DNA from: Alphaproteobacteria bacterium
GTDB taxonomy: Bacteria; Pseudomonadota; Alphaproteobacteria; WRAU01; Hepatincolaceae
Assembly: GCA_009780035.1 (NCBI GenBank)
Contig: WRAU01000001.1
Location: 124,001-188,000 of the forward strand
Direction of reading: 5' to 3'
Length of the DNA: 64,000 bases
The notes under the pieces are model-generated. The model saw only the letters and a list, made by a program, of their open reading frames with translations, ran no database searches and was not told the DNA's origin. How positions within the stretch are numbered: the first letter of the stretch is position 1; each line of letters starts with the position of its first letter. The translations under genes and the position numbers were made by a program. This document shows, piece after piece, positions 47,355-56,324 of the stretch.

Positions 47355-47990
47355 ATGAAAGATTCCATATGGGATGATAATTTAGTTGATAAGCTCAAAG
47401 ATTTATATCTAAACAAAAGCATGACAGCAGTTAATATCGGCAACGAGCTAGGATTTTCAAAGAATGCCATTATTGGAAAAATTCATAGGCTGCAGCTTAA
47501 CCAGCTAAGAGAAAATTATCTCAAGGAACAAGATACTCTTAAAAATAAAGAAACTCAACTCCAAATGGAAACCATATTTAATATAGATACCGATAATATA
47601 AAAACTGTTATTAACATCGCTAAAAAAAGCAATACCATTATTAATCAAGAAAAAAAAAGCTCTGCACTAGAAGTATTTCAACAAGAATCATCAAACGATC
47701 CCCATAAAGTTAACTTAGATGTCTTTCAATTACATACAAAAGATTCTAAACTTGGCAAGTATAAATTAGCAGATATTGAATTCAATATGTGCGTATGGCC
47801 GTATGGAGAAGAAGATTTTACTTTCTGCGGAGCTAAAACAAGTTCTGGTAAAAGCTATTGTGATAAGCATTTAGATTTAGTGTATTTTGTTACCAAAAAA
47901 CTTCCAAAAAAGAAATATGCTACGCTTGAAGAAGAGGAAGTAGAGCTTGAAGAGGTAGAAGAGTTTGAAGAAGAGGAAGCGGAGCTTTAG
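47355..47990 (+). CDS. gcrA: Cell-cycle regulator GcrA
   Basis: 211 residues. The N-terminus (WDDNLVDKLKDLYLNKSMTAVNIGNELGFSKNAIIGKIHRL, quoted in parts) is the GcrA DNA-binding domain, and the C-terminus has CVWPYG...FCGA...SYCDKH. Between them lies a variable Asn/Lys-rich linker. The tail is extremely acidic (EEEEVELEEVEEFEEEEAEL). GcrA binds sigma-70 and activates promoters carrying methylated GANTC sites in alphaproteobacteria, together with CcrM. I see no ccrM in the window. Confidence 0.9.
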   Translation: MKDSIWDDNLVDKLKDLYLNKSMTAVNIGNELGFSKNAIIGKIHRLQLNQLRENYLKEQDTLKNKETQLQMETIFNIDTDNIKTVINIAKKSNTIINQEKKSSALEVFQQESSNDPHKVNLDVFQLHTKDSKLGKYKLADIEFNMCVWPYGEEDFTFCGAKTSSGKSYCDKHLDLVYFVTKKLPKKKYATLEEEEVELEEVEEFEEEEAEL

Positions 47991-47996
47991 TAAAAA

Positions 47997-48869
47997 TTGG
48001 AAGTAATCAAAAAAATTGAGGAAATTTTTTGCAGGTTTACTGAAAACAACTATACAAAGATTTTTGTTAGTTTATTTGATGGAACTTTAACTTTACTATC
48101 ATATATTGATAAAAACACTGTGGAGCTTATAGAGTATTATTTAAAAGATTACTTTATATTCAAAGATAATAATCTTTATCTTAAGGAAAACTATAATACT
48201 CCGCAGAAAATTACAGAAGTTTTTGGCAGCTTTGCCATTATTTTACAGGAAAAGGGCATTCTTAAAATAAGAGGCGAAAATATTCTGCTGCAGTCTAACG
48301 ATGGCAGGCACGATTTTGGCTATGTGGATAGGTCACTTTTACATGTTTTTGGGCTACGGGCTAATGGTGTGCATTTGAATGCTTATGTGGAAAAAGGCGG
48401 TCAGAAATATTTATGGATAAGCCGCCGGTCAAAAACCAAACTTCACGATCCCAATAAACTAGATAATCTTGCCGCTGGTGCCGTATCGCTAGGGTTTTCC
48501 TTGCGGCAAACCTTAATTAAAGAAGCGAATGAGGAGGCAGGAATTCCGCAAAGTATCGCTGAAAAATCTAGTCTGGTAAAAACAATTGCCTATAAGGTGA
48601 ATAAATATGGCGGAGTCCGCAACGATATTGTCCATATTTTTGAGATGCAATTACCTGAAAATTTTACACCAATAGCTATTGATGGTGAGGTTGAAGAATT
48701 TTTTCTGTTTGATGCTGCCAGCATAGAACAGATGTTAATAGAAAATTTTGACAGCTTTAAGTATAACAGTGCCTTAACCATTATGTATTTTTTATATTCT
48801 CATAATCTTATTAAAAATTCTGAGCTTTTTAACTTTTTACAGAGTTTATTTGTGAAAATGTCGTCTTAA
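47997..48869 (+). CDS. Nudix hydrolase with DUF4743 N-terminal domain
   Basis: 290 residues. The first half resembles the DUF4743 domain found with thiamine-pyrophosphokinase-like Nudix proteins (LRANGVHLNAYV, KYLWISRRSKTK). The Nudix box reads GAVSLGFSLRQTLIKEANEE then AGI. The metal-binding EE pair is kept, but the upstream Glu is Phe and the usual Arg is Lys. The substrate is unknown; related eukaryotic proteins act on damaged thiamine diphosphate. It starts at TTG 47997, with GGAG at 47981-47984 inside the end of gcrA. Confidence 0.75.
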   Translation: MEVIKKIEEIFCRFTENNYTKIFVSLFDGTLTLLSYIDKNTVELIEYYLKDYFIFKDNNLYLKENYNTPQKITEVFGSFAIILQEKGILKIRGENILLQSNDGRHDFGYVDRSLLHVFGLRANGVHLNAYVEKGGQKYLWISRRSKTKLHDPNKLDNLAAGAVSLGFSLRQTLIKEANEEAGIPQSIAEKSSLVKTIAYKVNKYGGVRNDIVHIFEMQLPENFTPIAIDGEVEEFFLFDAASIEQMLIENFDSFKYNSALTIMYFLYSHNLIKNSELFNFLQSLFVKMSS

Positions 48870-48873
48870 ATTA

Positions 48874-49998
48874 TCAATGTCTGTTAAAAAGACGGGAATT
48901 AGTCTTTTTTACGGGTGCTGTAGGTGTTGTAAGTGTGGCAGAAGGATTAACTTTAACCGCTTTTTTTTGAGAATAACTAGAAGACGATTTAAAATTATAT
49001 CTTAAAGAAAGTTCAACCTGCTGCAATGTATTATTCTTAAGAGGCTCTTTATTAAAATATACGCGGGATACAGCAGCAATGAAATCAACATTTTTTATGC
49101 TTAAGTATGCACCAGCTTTGCCTTGATATGCTAATGATGAAAAACTTTCATTATGCTCACCAGAAGAAGAATATTTGCTTAAAGCATAGCCAACACCCCC
49201 TCCGCCGAAAATAGAAATTGCTGGAAGTATTTTATATGATGGAATTATGGGAATATCATATAGAACATTAAAAAATCCTAATATGGTATTATTAAGCACA
49301 ATCTCTTTAAAATGATAGTCTTGAGTTTGAGATATTGAACTATTGTAATTTGATTGACCTTTAATTATTGTTTCGCACTCATACTTATTGCCGTCTAACA
49401 TTCCTAAATCAAGGCATTTATATACTCCCTGATTTACGCGCTGAGGACAGGTGTAATAACCAAAATCTCCCATCCAAGTTCCTTTATCGCACCACTCTTC
49501 ATAGTGATGGATAGTATTTACAGCTGAGTAAATATCATAGCCATTATAATAGTGGCTATCAATCGCCATATTCTGCCTTGACTTAACATTTTTACCTTCA
49601 AACTCAAATCTAAAATTCTTTAAACGATAGCCTATGCTTCCTAAAAATGAGGATTGTATTTTGTGTGTGTTTGTAATATCCACAGATTCCACTGATGATC
49701 TTAATATAAGGTTATAGATAGTCTGCTGGCTTATAGTTTCTTTTATCTCACTATAAATAACAGGAGCGTCATTATAAGTTCCATGAAATTCAGTATATTT
49801 ATTGTCAATAATTATTGGCTCTGATGGTTCTAATACCGGACTTTCTAATGAATTCTTAGGAGGGCTTGGCAGCTCTGCTTTATTATTATATTTAACCGCT
49901 TGTCCTACGCCTGCACTTATATAAAATTCAGCTTTTGCAGAATTAATAGCTATAAATGCTATACACATTCCCAAAACTATTTTTAAGCTGATTTGCAA
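48874..49998 (-). CDS. Msp4/P44-like outer membrane surface antigen
   Basis: 374 residues: a TTG start (49996-49998) with AAGGA upstream, a signal peptide (about 1-23, ending NSAKA), and a predicted barrel with FYISAGVGQAVKY at the start, LYDIPIIPSYKILPAISIFG and GGGVGYALSKYS in the middle and VELSLRYNF as the final strand. This resembles Anaplasmataceae surface antigens (Msp2/Msp4/P44 family). About 40 Ser/Pro/Lys-rich residues follow the barrel end, so the usual C-terminal Phe is internal. It is the only gene in the window that ends in TGA, and a TAA follows at once (CAT-TGA-TAA). Confidence 0.75.
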   Translation of the reverse strand: MQISLKIVLGMCIAFIAINSAKAEFYISAGVGQAVKYNNKAELPSPPKNSLESPVLEPSEPIIIDNKYTEFHGTYNDAPVIYSEIKETISQQTIYNLILRSSVESVDITNTHKIQSSFLGSIGYRLKNFRFEFEGKNVKSRQNMAIDSHYYNGYDIYSAVNTIHHYEEWCDKGTWMGDFGYYTCPQRVNQGVYKCLDLGMLDGNKYECETIIKGQSNYNSSISQTQDYHFKEIVLNNTILGFFNVLYDIPIIPSYKILPAISIFGGGGVGYALSKYSSSGEHNESFSSLAYQGKAGAYLSIKNVDFIAAVSRVYFNKEPLKNNTLQQVELSLRYNFKSSSSYSQKKAVKVNPSATLTTPTAPVKKTNSRLFNRH

Positions 49999-50175
49999 TT
50001 AATTACTATTCCTTTTTGTTATTAAATATTGAGCCTAGTATATGCTTAGGCAATGGTAAAACAAGATTTTTTTGGAATATTGCAATATAATTGCTTAATT
50101 AAAACGCTTGCATAAATATTAATATTCTATTAACCTTTTTGTGATAAGATACTTTCTAAAAATAAGGTATGGCAA

Positions 50176-50937
50176 ATGAAAAAGATTACAATATTATTAA
50201 TATCTTTATTAATATCAAGCGGGGTTTTTGCAGCAGAACCTGTGCGCGACGGATACGATATTGTGAGGCAGGCTTTCAGCATGTGGCGGGGGCAGCAGTC
50301 TGCCAGCTCTACCATGACTATGACTATAACAAGACCAGATAGAACCGAAAGTATGACTTTAAGGTCATATTCTATGGGCGATACAAAATCTATTGCTAAA
50401 TTCGTAGCACCTGCAAAATATAAAGGGCAGGCGATTTTAGTAATCGGCGATTCCATGTGGACTTATTCGCCGAAATCTCGCAGAAGCATTAAAATTGCCA
50501 GCTCACTAAAATCAAAACCTTGGATGGGTTCGGATATGTCTTACGATGATATTGCCGTATCCTTAGAATCCCTAAGCCAATATACCTATACTGTAGTATC
50601 TGGAACTAAAGACGGCGTGCCTGTTTATATAATTACAGCTATTCCTTTTAAAGATGCGCCGATCGTTTGGGGCAAGGAAATTTATTATATCCGTAAAACT
50701 GATAATGCTATGCTGGCGAAAGAGTTTTTCGATCAAGGCGGCAATATGATTAGAAGATTCGATGCCCTTGACATCGGCTATTATAATAACGATAAAACAA
50801 AGCCAATCATGAAACATATGCGTGTAACCAATTTAGAAAAACAAGGTTTTTTTACCGATTTTATCATTGAAGATACGCAGTTTAATATTCCTTTGAGCGC
50901 TGATATTTTTAGTCTTGCCAATTTAGAAAGACCTTAG
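50176..50937 (+). CDS. LolA-like outer membrane lipoprotein-sorting protein
   Basis: 253 residues: a signal peptide (about 1-20, ending GVFAAEP) and a LolA/LolB-like half-barrel: GQQSASSTMTMTITRPDRTE, MWTYSPKSRRSIKI and SKPWMGSDMSYDD are blocks typical of the 'outer membrane lipoprotein-sorting protein' family. Such proteins carry lipids or lipoproteins through the periplasm. It is the first gene of an operon with two FtsX-type permeases, an ATPase and an outer-membrane barrel. Confidence 0.85.
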   Translation: MKKITILLISLLISSGVFAAEPVRDGYDIVRQAFSMWRGQQSASSTMTMTITRPDRTESMTLRSYSMGDTKSIAKFVAPAKYKGQAILVIGDSMWTYSPKSRRSIKIASSLKSKPWMGSDMSYDDIAVSLESLSQYTYTVVSGTKDGVPVYIITAIPFKDAPIVWGKEIYYIRKTDNAMLAKEFFDQGGNMIRRFDALDIGYYNNDKTKPIMKHMRVTNLEKQGFFTDFIIEDTQFNIPLSADIFSLANLERP

Positions 50938-50945
50938 GATTTACC

Positions 50946-52187
50946 ATGCTGAAAATCATATTTAAAATTGCCCTGCGGAATGTGCTGCGCCGCAAGCTGC
51001 AAACAGCTTTGTTAGGGTTTATGATATTTGCAACAACCCTAGCTGTTTTTTTAATGGTTGGCTTTCAAAGCGGGGCTTATCAGCTGATAGAAAATTCTTA
51101 TACGCAGGTTTTTAATGGAGATATTCAAGTTAGAAACGCTGAATATAACGATGTGCAAGATTTTGCCAAACTTATTAGTGAAGAAGATATAGCTTTAATT
51201 CAATCTAAGCTAGCAGAATTTCATAAAACACCAATCTTTAGCTCTCCGCGCTACATCAGTTTTGGCTTAGGCGATTTTAACGATAAAAACTACGCTTTTC
51301 AACTGGTAGGTATTGAGCCATCTACCGAGAAAGATTTATCTATGCCAGCCTCGCATATGGTAAGCGGAAGTTTTTTAGATGATGAAAGCTATAATGATGT
51401 AATAATAGGGCAAGATTTAGCTAATTTTTTTAACATCAAAGTCGGCGATCAAATTGTGCTGATGTCAACAGATATTTACGATAGCTTTGTGATTGACAGC
51501 TTTTTGGTTAAAGGAATTTATCAAACCGGCGATGCTTCTTTAGATAAGAACTCCGCATTTATTCACCGCAACTATTTTAACGACAATATGGCATTTTCTC
51601 GCAGTGCTACAAATATTACCATTAAATTAAAAGATTTTTCTTACCGTAGCAGCCTTAAAACTTTCCTGCAGAAAAATCTGCCAAACCATTTAGCAGTGCT
51701 GTCGTGGGATGAGGTTTTGCCTAGCATTAAGCAAACCATTCAGTTTCAATTTATGGTTAGTATGTTTTTTTATGTAATGCTTATTACTATAATCAGCTTT
51801 ACTCTCATTAATTCTATGATGCTGGCTACCCTTAAGCGTATGCCCGAATTTGGCATTTATAGCAGCATAGGCTTAAACAACCGCTATTTTAAATGGATTT
51901 TATTTTTTGAAAACTTTATTCTCTGCACGGCAAGTGTAGGACTGGCAACAATTATAGGTTTAATTATTATTTATCATTATTCTATTGCTGGAATTCCGCT
52001 GCCTGGATTAACTCACGAACAAGGTGTGCCGCTAACTTTGATAAATAATGTTCTTTATCCTAATTTAAGTTCGCCGTTGCTATTGGTTGGTCCATTATTA
52101 GTATATGCTTCAGTAATGGCGGCGATTATTCCGCCTATTATTAGGCTGGCTAAAACTAATCCTGTGCAGGCAATTACTTCAAATTAG
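50946..52187 (+). CDS. ABC transporter permease, LolC/LolE-MacB type (1)
   Basis: 413 residues: an N-terminal membrane segment (ALLGFMIFATTLAVFLMVGF), a periplasmic MacB-PCD domain of about 220 residues, then three C-terminal segments with ITIISFTLINSMMLATLKR and MPEFGIYSSIG, the FtsX-like core. It lacks transport motifs of import systems; this fold works by mechanotransmission. It starts 8 bp after the LolA-like gene. Confidence 0.88.
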   Translation: MLKIIFKIALRNVLRRKLQTALLGFMIFATTLAVFLMVGFQSGAYQLIENSYTQVFNGDIQVRNAEYNDVQDFAKLISEEDIALIQSKLAEFHKTPIFSSPRYISFGLGDFNDKNYAFQLVGIEPSTEKDLSMPASHMVSGSFLDDESYNDVIIGQDLANFFNIKVGDQIVLMSTDIYDSFVIDSFLVKGIYQTGDASLDKNSAFIHRNYFNDNMAFSRSATNITIKLKDFSYRSSLKTFLQKNLPNHLAVLSWDEVLPSIKQTIQFQFMVSMFFYVMLITIISFTLINSMMLATLKRMPEFGIYSSIGLNNRYFKWILFFENFILCTASVGLATIIGLIIIYHYSIAGIPLPGLTHEQGVPLTLINNVLYPNLSSPLLLVGPLLVYASVMAAIIPPIIRLAKTNPVQAITSN

Positions 52188-52195
52188 AGGCATGT

Positions 52196-53437
52196 ATGTT
52201 TAAAAATTTCCTAATGATTTTTAATTTGGCAAGAAAAAGCGTTTTTAATAATTGGGCGAAAAATAAGGTAATTATTATAATTATTATATTTTCCATCATG
52301 CTGATTCAAATTCTGCTAAGCGTGGCAGAAGGGTTTAGAGGGCAGGTTAAAAATTTTGTGCTGGATTCTTTAATCGGCAACCTTAAAATTATGAATCCGC
52401 AATATAAAATTGATTCTTCCATTAAGAATAATTTTATTATAGATGACGCCATATTGCAGCAAATTGCTGATATTCCAGAGGTAAAAGGGGTTACTGCTAG
52501 AATTCAAGTGCCTACTGTTTTTAAAAGTGAAAGGGAAATCCGCAATGGGGTAATTGTGGGTATTAATACCAAAACCGAAAAAGACCTCTCATTTATTGGT
52601 AAATCTTTTGATTACAATAAATTTGCTGAAACATTTGCTAACAACGGTATTTTAATCGGTCAAGAGCTGCTGGATAAACTAGAAACTGAAAAACATTATA
52701 AAATTGTTGCCTCTTCACAAAATGTCAATGATAAGCTGGTAGAAACTGCTTACTTTATTAATGATACTTTTACCTCTACTTTGCCGCATGTGGAAGAAAC
52801 TTTCGCTTTTACCGATATAAATTTTGTTGCAGAAACTTATGGTTTAGGCAAGGCAATTACTGAAGTATCTATAGTTTTATATGATGATAACAATTTAGAT
52901 ATAGTATTTGCCAAAGTAAAGCCTCTGCTTCCTGTAGGAGTAGATCTTTATACTTGGGGTGATTTGAATCCTTTTTTCAAAGGCTGGCTAGACGAGATGT
53001 ATATTGTTTTAATGGTATTTTTTTCTATCGTATTTTTTGCAGCAACAATTCCGCTTATGAATACCATCTTAATTTCAGTGTTGGAAAGAATTCATGAATT
53101 CGGTATTATGCAGGCTTTAGGTTTTAAAAAAAGCTATTTATTTTTTTATATCATGTTTGAAGCAGCTATAATTTTGGTAATCGGCATAACTATTGGGGCA
53201 ATACTTGGATTGTTGATTTCTATCTTTTTTGCCCATGTTGGACTTAATATCTCGCCTTTTGCAGGAGGTGCAGCAAATATAGGGCTAGGAAACTATATCT
53301 ATCCTAAGGTAGATGCTGCGGGAGCTTTAAAAATTGCGCTAGCTATGCTGGGATTAGGAATTGTGGCAAGTATTTATCCAAGCATTAGGGCAATTTTATA
53401 TAATCCAATGCAAGCACTCTCTAAAAGAAGGAGTTAA
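52196..53437 (+). CDS. ABC transporter permease, LolC/LolE-MacB type (2)
   Basis: 413 residues with the same layout as its neighbour (membrane segment about 26-43, large periplasmic domain, three C-terminal segments with RIHEFGIMQALGFKKSYLF), but clearly different in sequence. Two unequal permeases suggest a LolCE-like heterodimer. The gap to the first permease is 8 bp. Confidence 0.88.
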   Translation: MFKNFLMIFNLARKSVFNNWAKNKVIIIIIIFSIMLIQILLSVAEGFRGQVKNFVLDSLIGNLKIMNPQYKIDSSIKNNFIIDDAILQQIADIPEVKGVTARIQVPTVFKSEREIRNGVIVGINTKTEKDLSFIGKSFDYNKFAETFANNGILIGQELLDKLETEKHYKIVASSQNVNDKLVETAYFINDTFTSTLPHVEETFAFTDINFVAETYGLGKAITEVSIVLYDDNNLDIVFAKVKPLLPVGVDLYTWGDLNPFFKGWLDEMYIVLMVFFSIVFFAATIPLMNTILISVLERIHEFGIMQALGFKKSYLFFYIMFEAAIILVIGITIGAILGLLISIFFAHVGLNISPFAGGAANIGLGNYIYPKVDAAGALKIALAMLGLGIVASIYPSIRAILYNPMQALSKRRS

Positions 53438-53441
53438 TAAA

Positions 53442-54116
53442 ATGAATTTAATTGAAGTAAGGAATGTTACAAAAATTTATAAGCAGGGTAAAATTGAAAA
53501 CTACGCCCTTAGGGGAGTAAGCCTAGATATTGCCGCAGGAGACTTTGTAGTGCTTTCAGGTCCATCGGGTTCTGGGAAATCAACTTTATTGAATATTATT
53601 GGTTCGCTTGATAACGCTACCTCTGGTGATGTTTTTATTGACGGCAATAATATCTCTAAAATGAGCCCATCATCTTTGGCAGATTTTAGGCTTAACAATA
53701 TGGGTTTTATTTTCCAATCTTATAATCTATTTCCGGTTCTAACCGCACTTGAAAATGTAGGATTAGCATTAGAATTAAAGGGAATGCCTAAAAAGGAAAT
53801 TATAGAAAGGTCGCAGGGAGCTTTAGAAGAAGTAGGTTTAAAGGATTTTATTAAAAGGAAGCCTAATGAATTATCTGGAGGACAGCAGCAAAGGGTTGCC
53901 GTTGCCCGCGCCCTTGTTAGCAATCCTAGATTGATATTAGGTGATGAACCGACAGCTAATCTTGACAGCAGCAATTCTGAAAGTTTAATTGATTTAATGA
54001 AAGCCATGCAGGATAAATATAAAACCACAGTTATCCTTTCTACTCATGACAGCATGGTGCTTTCTAAAGCGAAAAGAGTAATAACTTTAAGAGATGGGCA
54101 AATTGCAAAAAGCTAA
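53442..54116 (+). CDS. ABC transporter ATP-binding protein, LolD/MacB type
   Basis: 224 residues from ATG 53442, preceded by AAGGAG. Walker A GPSGSGKST, Q-loop FQSYNLFPVLTALENV, signature LSGGQQQRVAVARAL, Walker B LILGDEPTANLD and H-loop ILSTHD, all typical of LolD/FtsE/MacB ATPases. It starts 4 bp after the second permease and its end overlaps the barrel gene by 23 nt, showing tight coupling. Confidence 0.93.
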   Translation: MNLIEVRNVTKIYKQGKIENYALRGVSLDIAAGDFVVLSGPSGSGKSTLLNIIGSLDNATSGDVFIDGNNISKMSPSSLADFRLNNMGFIFQSYNLFPVLTALENVGLALELKGMPKKEIIERSQGALEEVGLKDFIKRKPNELSGGQQQRVAVARALVSNPRLILGDEPTANLDSSNSESLIDLMKAMQDKYKTTVILSTHDSMVLSKAKRVITLRDGQIAKS

Positions 54117-55341
54117 ATATATTGCTAGTATTTTATTGTTTCTATTTAGCAGCAATGCTTATGCTGGTGTAAGTTTTAATGATTATTTAGGAATAAGCGG
54201 AGCTGAGAATTATAATAGAGACAGCGATCCAAAAATCCGCAGCAGTTTCCGAGCTGATAATCGGCTGATTGGCAGTTATATTGTTGAACCCTCTAGCGAT
54301 AATGTTGGTTTTAAATTTGAATCCCATCTGCTTACTAGCTTTGCCAGATCTCCCAGCGGAGAAGTGTCGCTGCCGACTGATTTAGTTATTAAAAATGATC
54401 GCACTAATTTATTTAACCTGTATAACAATCATCAATTTAATCAAACCTCAAACTATAACGATAATATTATTAATAAAATAGATAGATTTTATTTTTCCAT
54501 ATTTAATAACAACTATGAAATTACCGCAGGCAGAACCACAATTACATGGAGCCGAGCCAGAATGTTTCATGTGAGTGATTTTTTTAATCCGCAGATACCT
54601 GGTTTTTACGATGGCGATTATAAAATAGGAACGGATATGGTTTATATAAATTATTCTTTAGATGCCAATAGCAATGTATCACTTGTGGCTAATCCTATAA
54701 GAGATTATGAAACAAGAGATCTATCAATGGAAGATACTACTTTTGCCTGGCGCTATTTTCACTCTAACCAAACCAGCGACTATAGTTTTGCTATTGCACA
54801 GTATTTGCGGGATTATATTCTTTCTGCAGGTTTTTCTACAGATTTTATTTTTGGAGCGGTGTTAAGGTTTGACAGCTCATTTATTAGTCCAGAATATAAT
54901 AGAGATAAAACTTACCCTATGACGATGCTGGGTGTAGAAAAATCTGACTATTTCTTTGATTATTCAACCACACTTTTTATGGAATATTTTCATAACGAAA
55001 TGGGCAGAAAGAATAATCATGCACCCATCAGCCATACCATGCTTAAGCGGCTGCAAAATCAAGATATTTTTATTTTAGGAAAAGATTATCTAAGCCTAGG
55101 AGCAATGATTGAGCTGACTCCTTATGCAAACTTTAATTACTCTAATGTTGTATCTTTAAAAGATGCCAGCCTATTTAATTTGCTGGCATTAAGTTATTCC
55201 TACTCGCAGTCCCTAGATTTAGGCTTAAGCTATATTCAAGCCTTAGGCAAAAAAGGCGATGAATTCGGCAGAAACTGCATTGGCAATACATGCTCTCAAA
55301 TGGGTGCTACTGTTATGTTAAGTGCCAACTACAGCTTCTAA
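54094..55341 (+). CDS. Outer membrane beta-barrel protein of the LolA/ABC operon
   Basis: 415 residues: an N-terminal hydrophobic signal (YIASILLFLFSSNAYA), then beta-strand-rich sequence with AGRTTITWSRARMFHVSDFF then NPQIPG, a motif like the GRQ..W..GR..NP.D.FNP of DUF1302-type barrels, and a final strand ending ANYSF. The terminal Phe is as expected for BAM substrates. Its start lies inside the ATPase gene, so it is part of the same machine, probably the outer-membrane end. Hairpin element (g) begins at its stop. Confidence 0.75.
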   Translation: MGKLQKAKYIASILLFLFSSNAYAGVSFNDYLGISGAENYNRDSDPKIRSSFRADNRLIGSYIVEPSSDNVGFKFESHLLTSFARSPSGEVSLPTDLVIKNDRTNLFNLYNNHQFNQTSNYNDNIINKIDRFYFSIFNNNYEITAGRTTITWSRARMFHVSDFFNPQIPGFYDGDYKIGTDMVYINYSLDANSNVSLVANPIRDYETRDLSMEDTTFAWRYFHSNQTSDYSFAIAQYLRDYILSAGFSTDFIFGAVLRFDSSFISPEYNRDKTYPMTMLGVEKSDYFFDYSTTLFMEYFHNEMGRKNNHAPISHTMLKRLQNQDIFILGKDYLSLGAMIELTPYANFNYSNVVSLKDASLFNLLALSYSYSQSLDLGLSYIQALGKKGDEFGRNCIGNTCSQMGATVMLSANYSF

Positions 55342-55447
55342 AAATGACAATCTTTTGGCTTTCTATGTCGTTATTTTACCGCTCATGTATTATTTATACA
55401 CTTCGCGAACTCCTAATATAAAGCTCAGAACATTGCCATTTTTTAAA
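55339..55447. repeat. Locus-specific hairpin element (g), after the barrel gene
   Basis: The arms begin at the stop codon (TAAAAATGACAATCTTTTGG against its near-complement CTCAGAACATTGCCATTTTT). The loop GCTCATGTATTATTTATACA then CTTCGCG shares CATGTATTA...ATACRCTTCGC with (e) and (c). Confidence 0.75.
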
Positions 55448-55473
55448 TTTTGTTTGTAAAAACATAACAAAAA

Positions 55474-55503
55474 AAGGGGTTTCTATTTTGTAGAAACCCC
55501 TTA
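55474..55503 (-). terminator. rpsD terminator
   Basis: AAGGGGTTTCTA and TAGAAACCCCTT form a perfect 12-bp stem around a 6-nt loop. On the minus strand it is followed by a run of seven T, directly downstream of rpsD. Confidence 0.85.
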
Positions 55504-55515
55504 AATTTATAATTA

Positions 55516-56130
55516 TTATCTTGAGTAAAACTCTACTACCACATTTGGTTCCATTTTTACCGGATATGGCACTTCTTCTAATTTCGGCACGGAAAGAAGC
55601 TGACCTTCTTTAGTATCATGATTAACTTGAATGTATTCCGGAACATCTCTTTCGTTAGAATTAATAGCTTGCAGCACAATATCTAACTCGCGTGATGTTG
55701 GTTTAATACTTACCACATCGCCAACTTTAAGTCTCATTGAACCGATGTTAACTTTTTTTCCGTTAACCTGAATGTGTCCATGATTTATAAACTGTCTAGC
55801 CGCAAACATAGTGCTGGCAAGTTTCATTCTATATACTACTGCATCTAAACGGCTTTCAAGAAGCCCAATAAGATTTTGCGAGGTATCACCTTGACGGCGC
55901 ACTGCTTCTTCATAAATTCTTTTAAATTGGCGTTCGCCGATATTTGCATAATAGGCTTTCAATCTTTGTTTAGCCAAAAGCTGAATTCCGTAATCACTAG
56001 GTTTTTTAGGTTGTGCACCATGCTGACCTGGTCTGCTGGTTCTTTTATTATAAGGAGATTTTGCTCTTCCCCAAAGGTTTAAACCTAATCTGCGGTCAAT
56101 TTTATACTTGGCATTATGTCTTTTAGTCAT
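55516..56130 (-). CDS. rpsD: 30S ribosomal protein S4
   Basis: 204 residues: the S4 family N-terminus ([24 protein letters not shown]) and the S4 RNA-binding fold ([38 protein letters not shown]). S4 nucleates 30S assembly. The zinc-binding cysteines of some S4 proteins are absent, as usual for proteobacteria. It is monocistronic with its own terminator. Confidence 0.97.
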   Translation of the reverse strand: MTKRHNAKYKIDRRLGLNLWGRAKSPYNKRTSRPGQHGAQPKKPSDYGIQLLAKQRLKAYYANIGERQFKRIYEEAVRRQGDTSQNLIGLLESRLDAVVYRMKLASTMFAARQFINHGHIQVNGKKVNIGSMRLKVGDVVSIKPTSRELDIVLQAINSNERDVPEYIQVNHDTKEGQLLSVPKLEEVPYPVKMEPNVVVEFYSR

Positions 56131-56324
56131 TATTTTTCCTTAATTTGATTGTCCTAATAGTCCTTTTTAACTTTATACTTCGTTATTTTTTACTTATACA
56201 CTGCAAAAAGACAACTCATCTAAAATTAAAATACGGCGTGTCAGCATAAAAATATACTAACAACTTTCTTAGGAATGAGTTATTATTAATTAAAACAAAC
56301 GATATGTCAAAGGAAATTTTATCT

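Noticed and set aside
56150-56215. Possible degenerate copy of the (c)/(e)/(g) hairpin upstream of rpsD
   Set aside because: GTCCTTTTT and AAAAAGAC pair weakly around a CTTCG/TATACAC-like core, but the match is too poor to count as an eighth copy.
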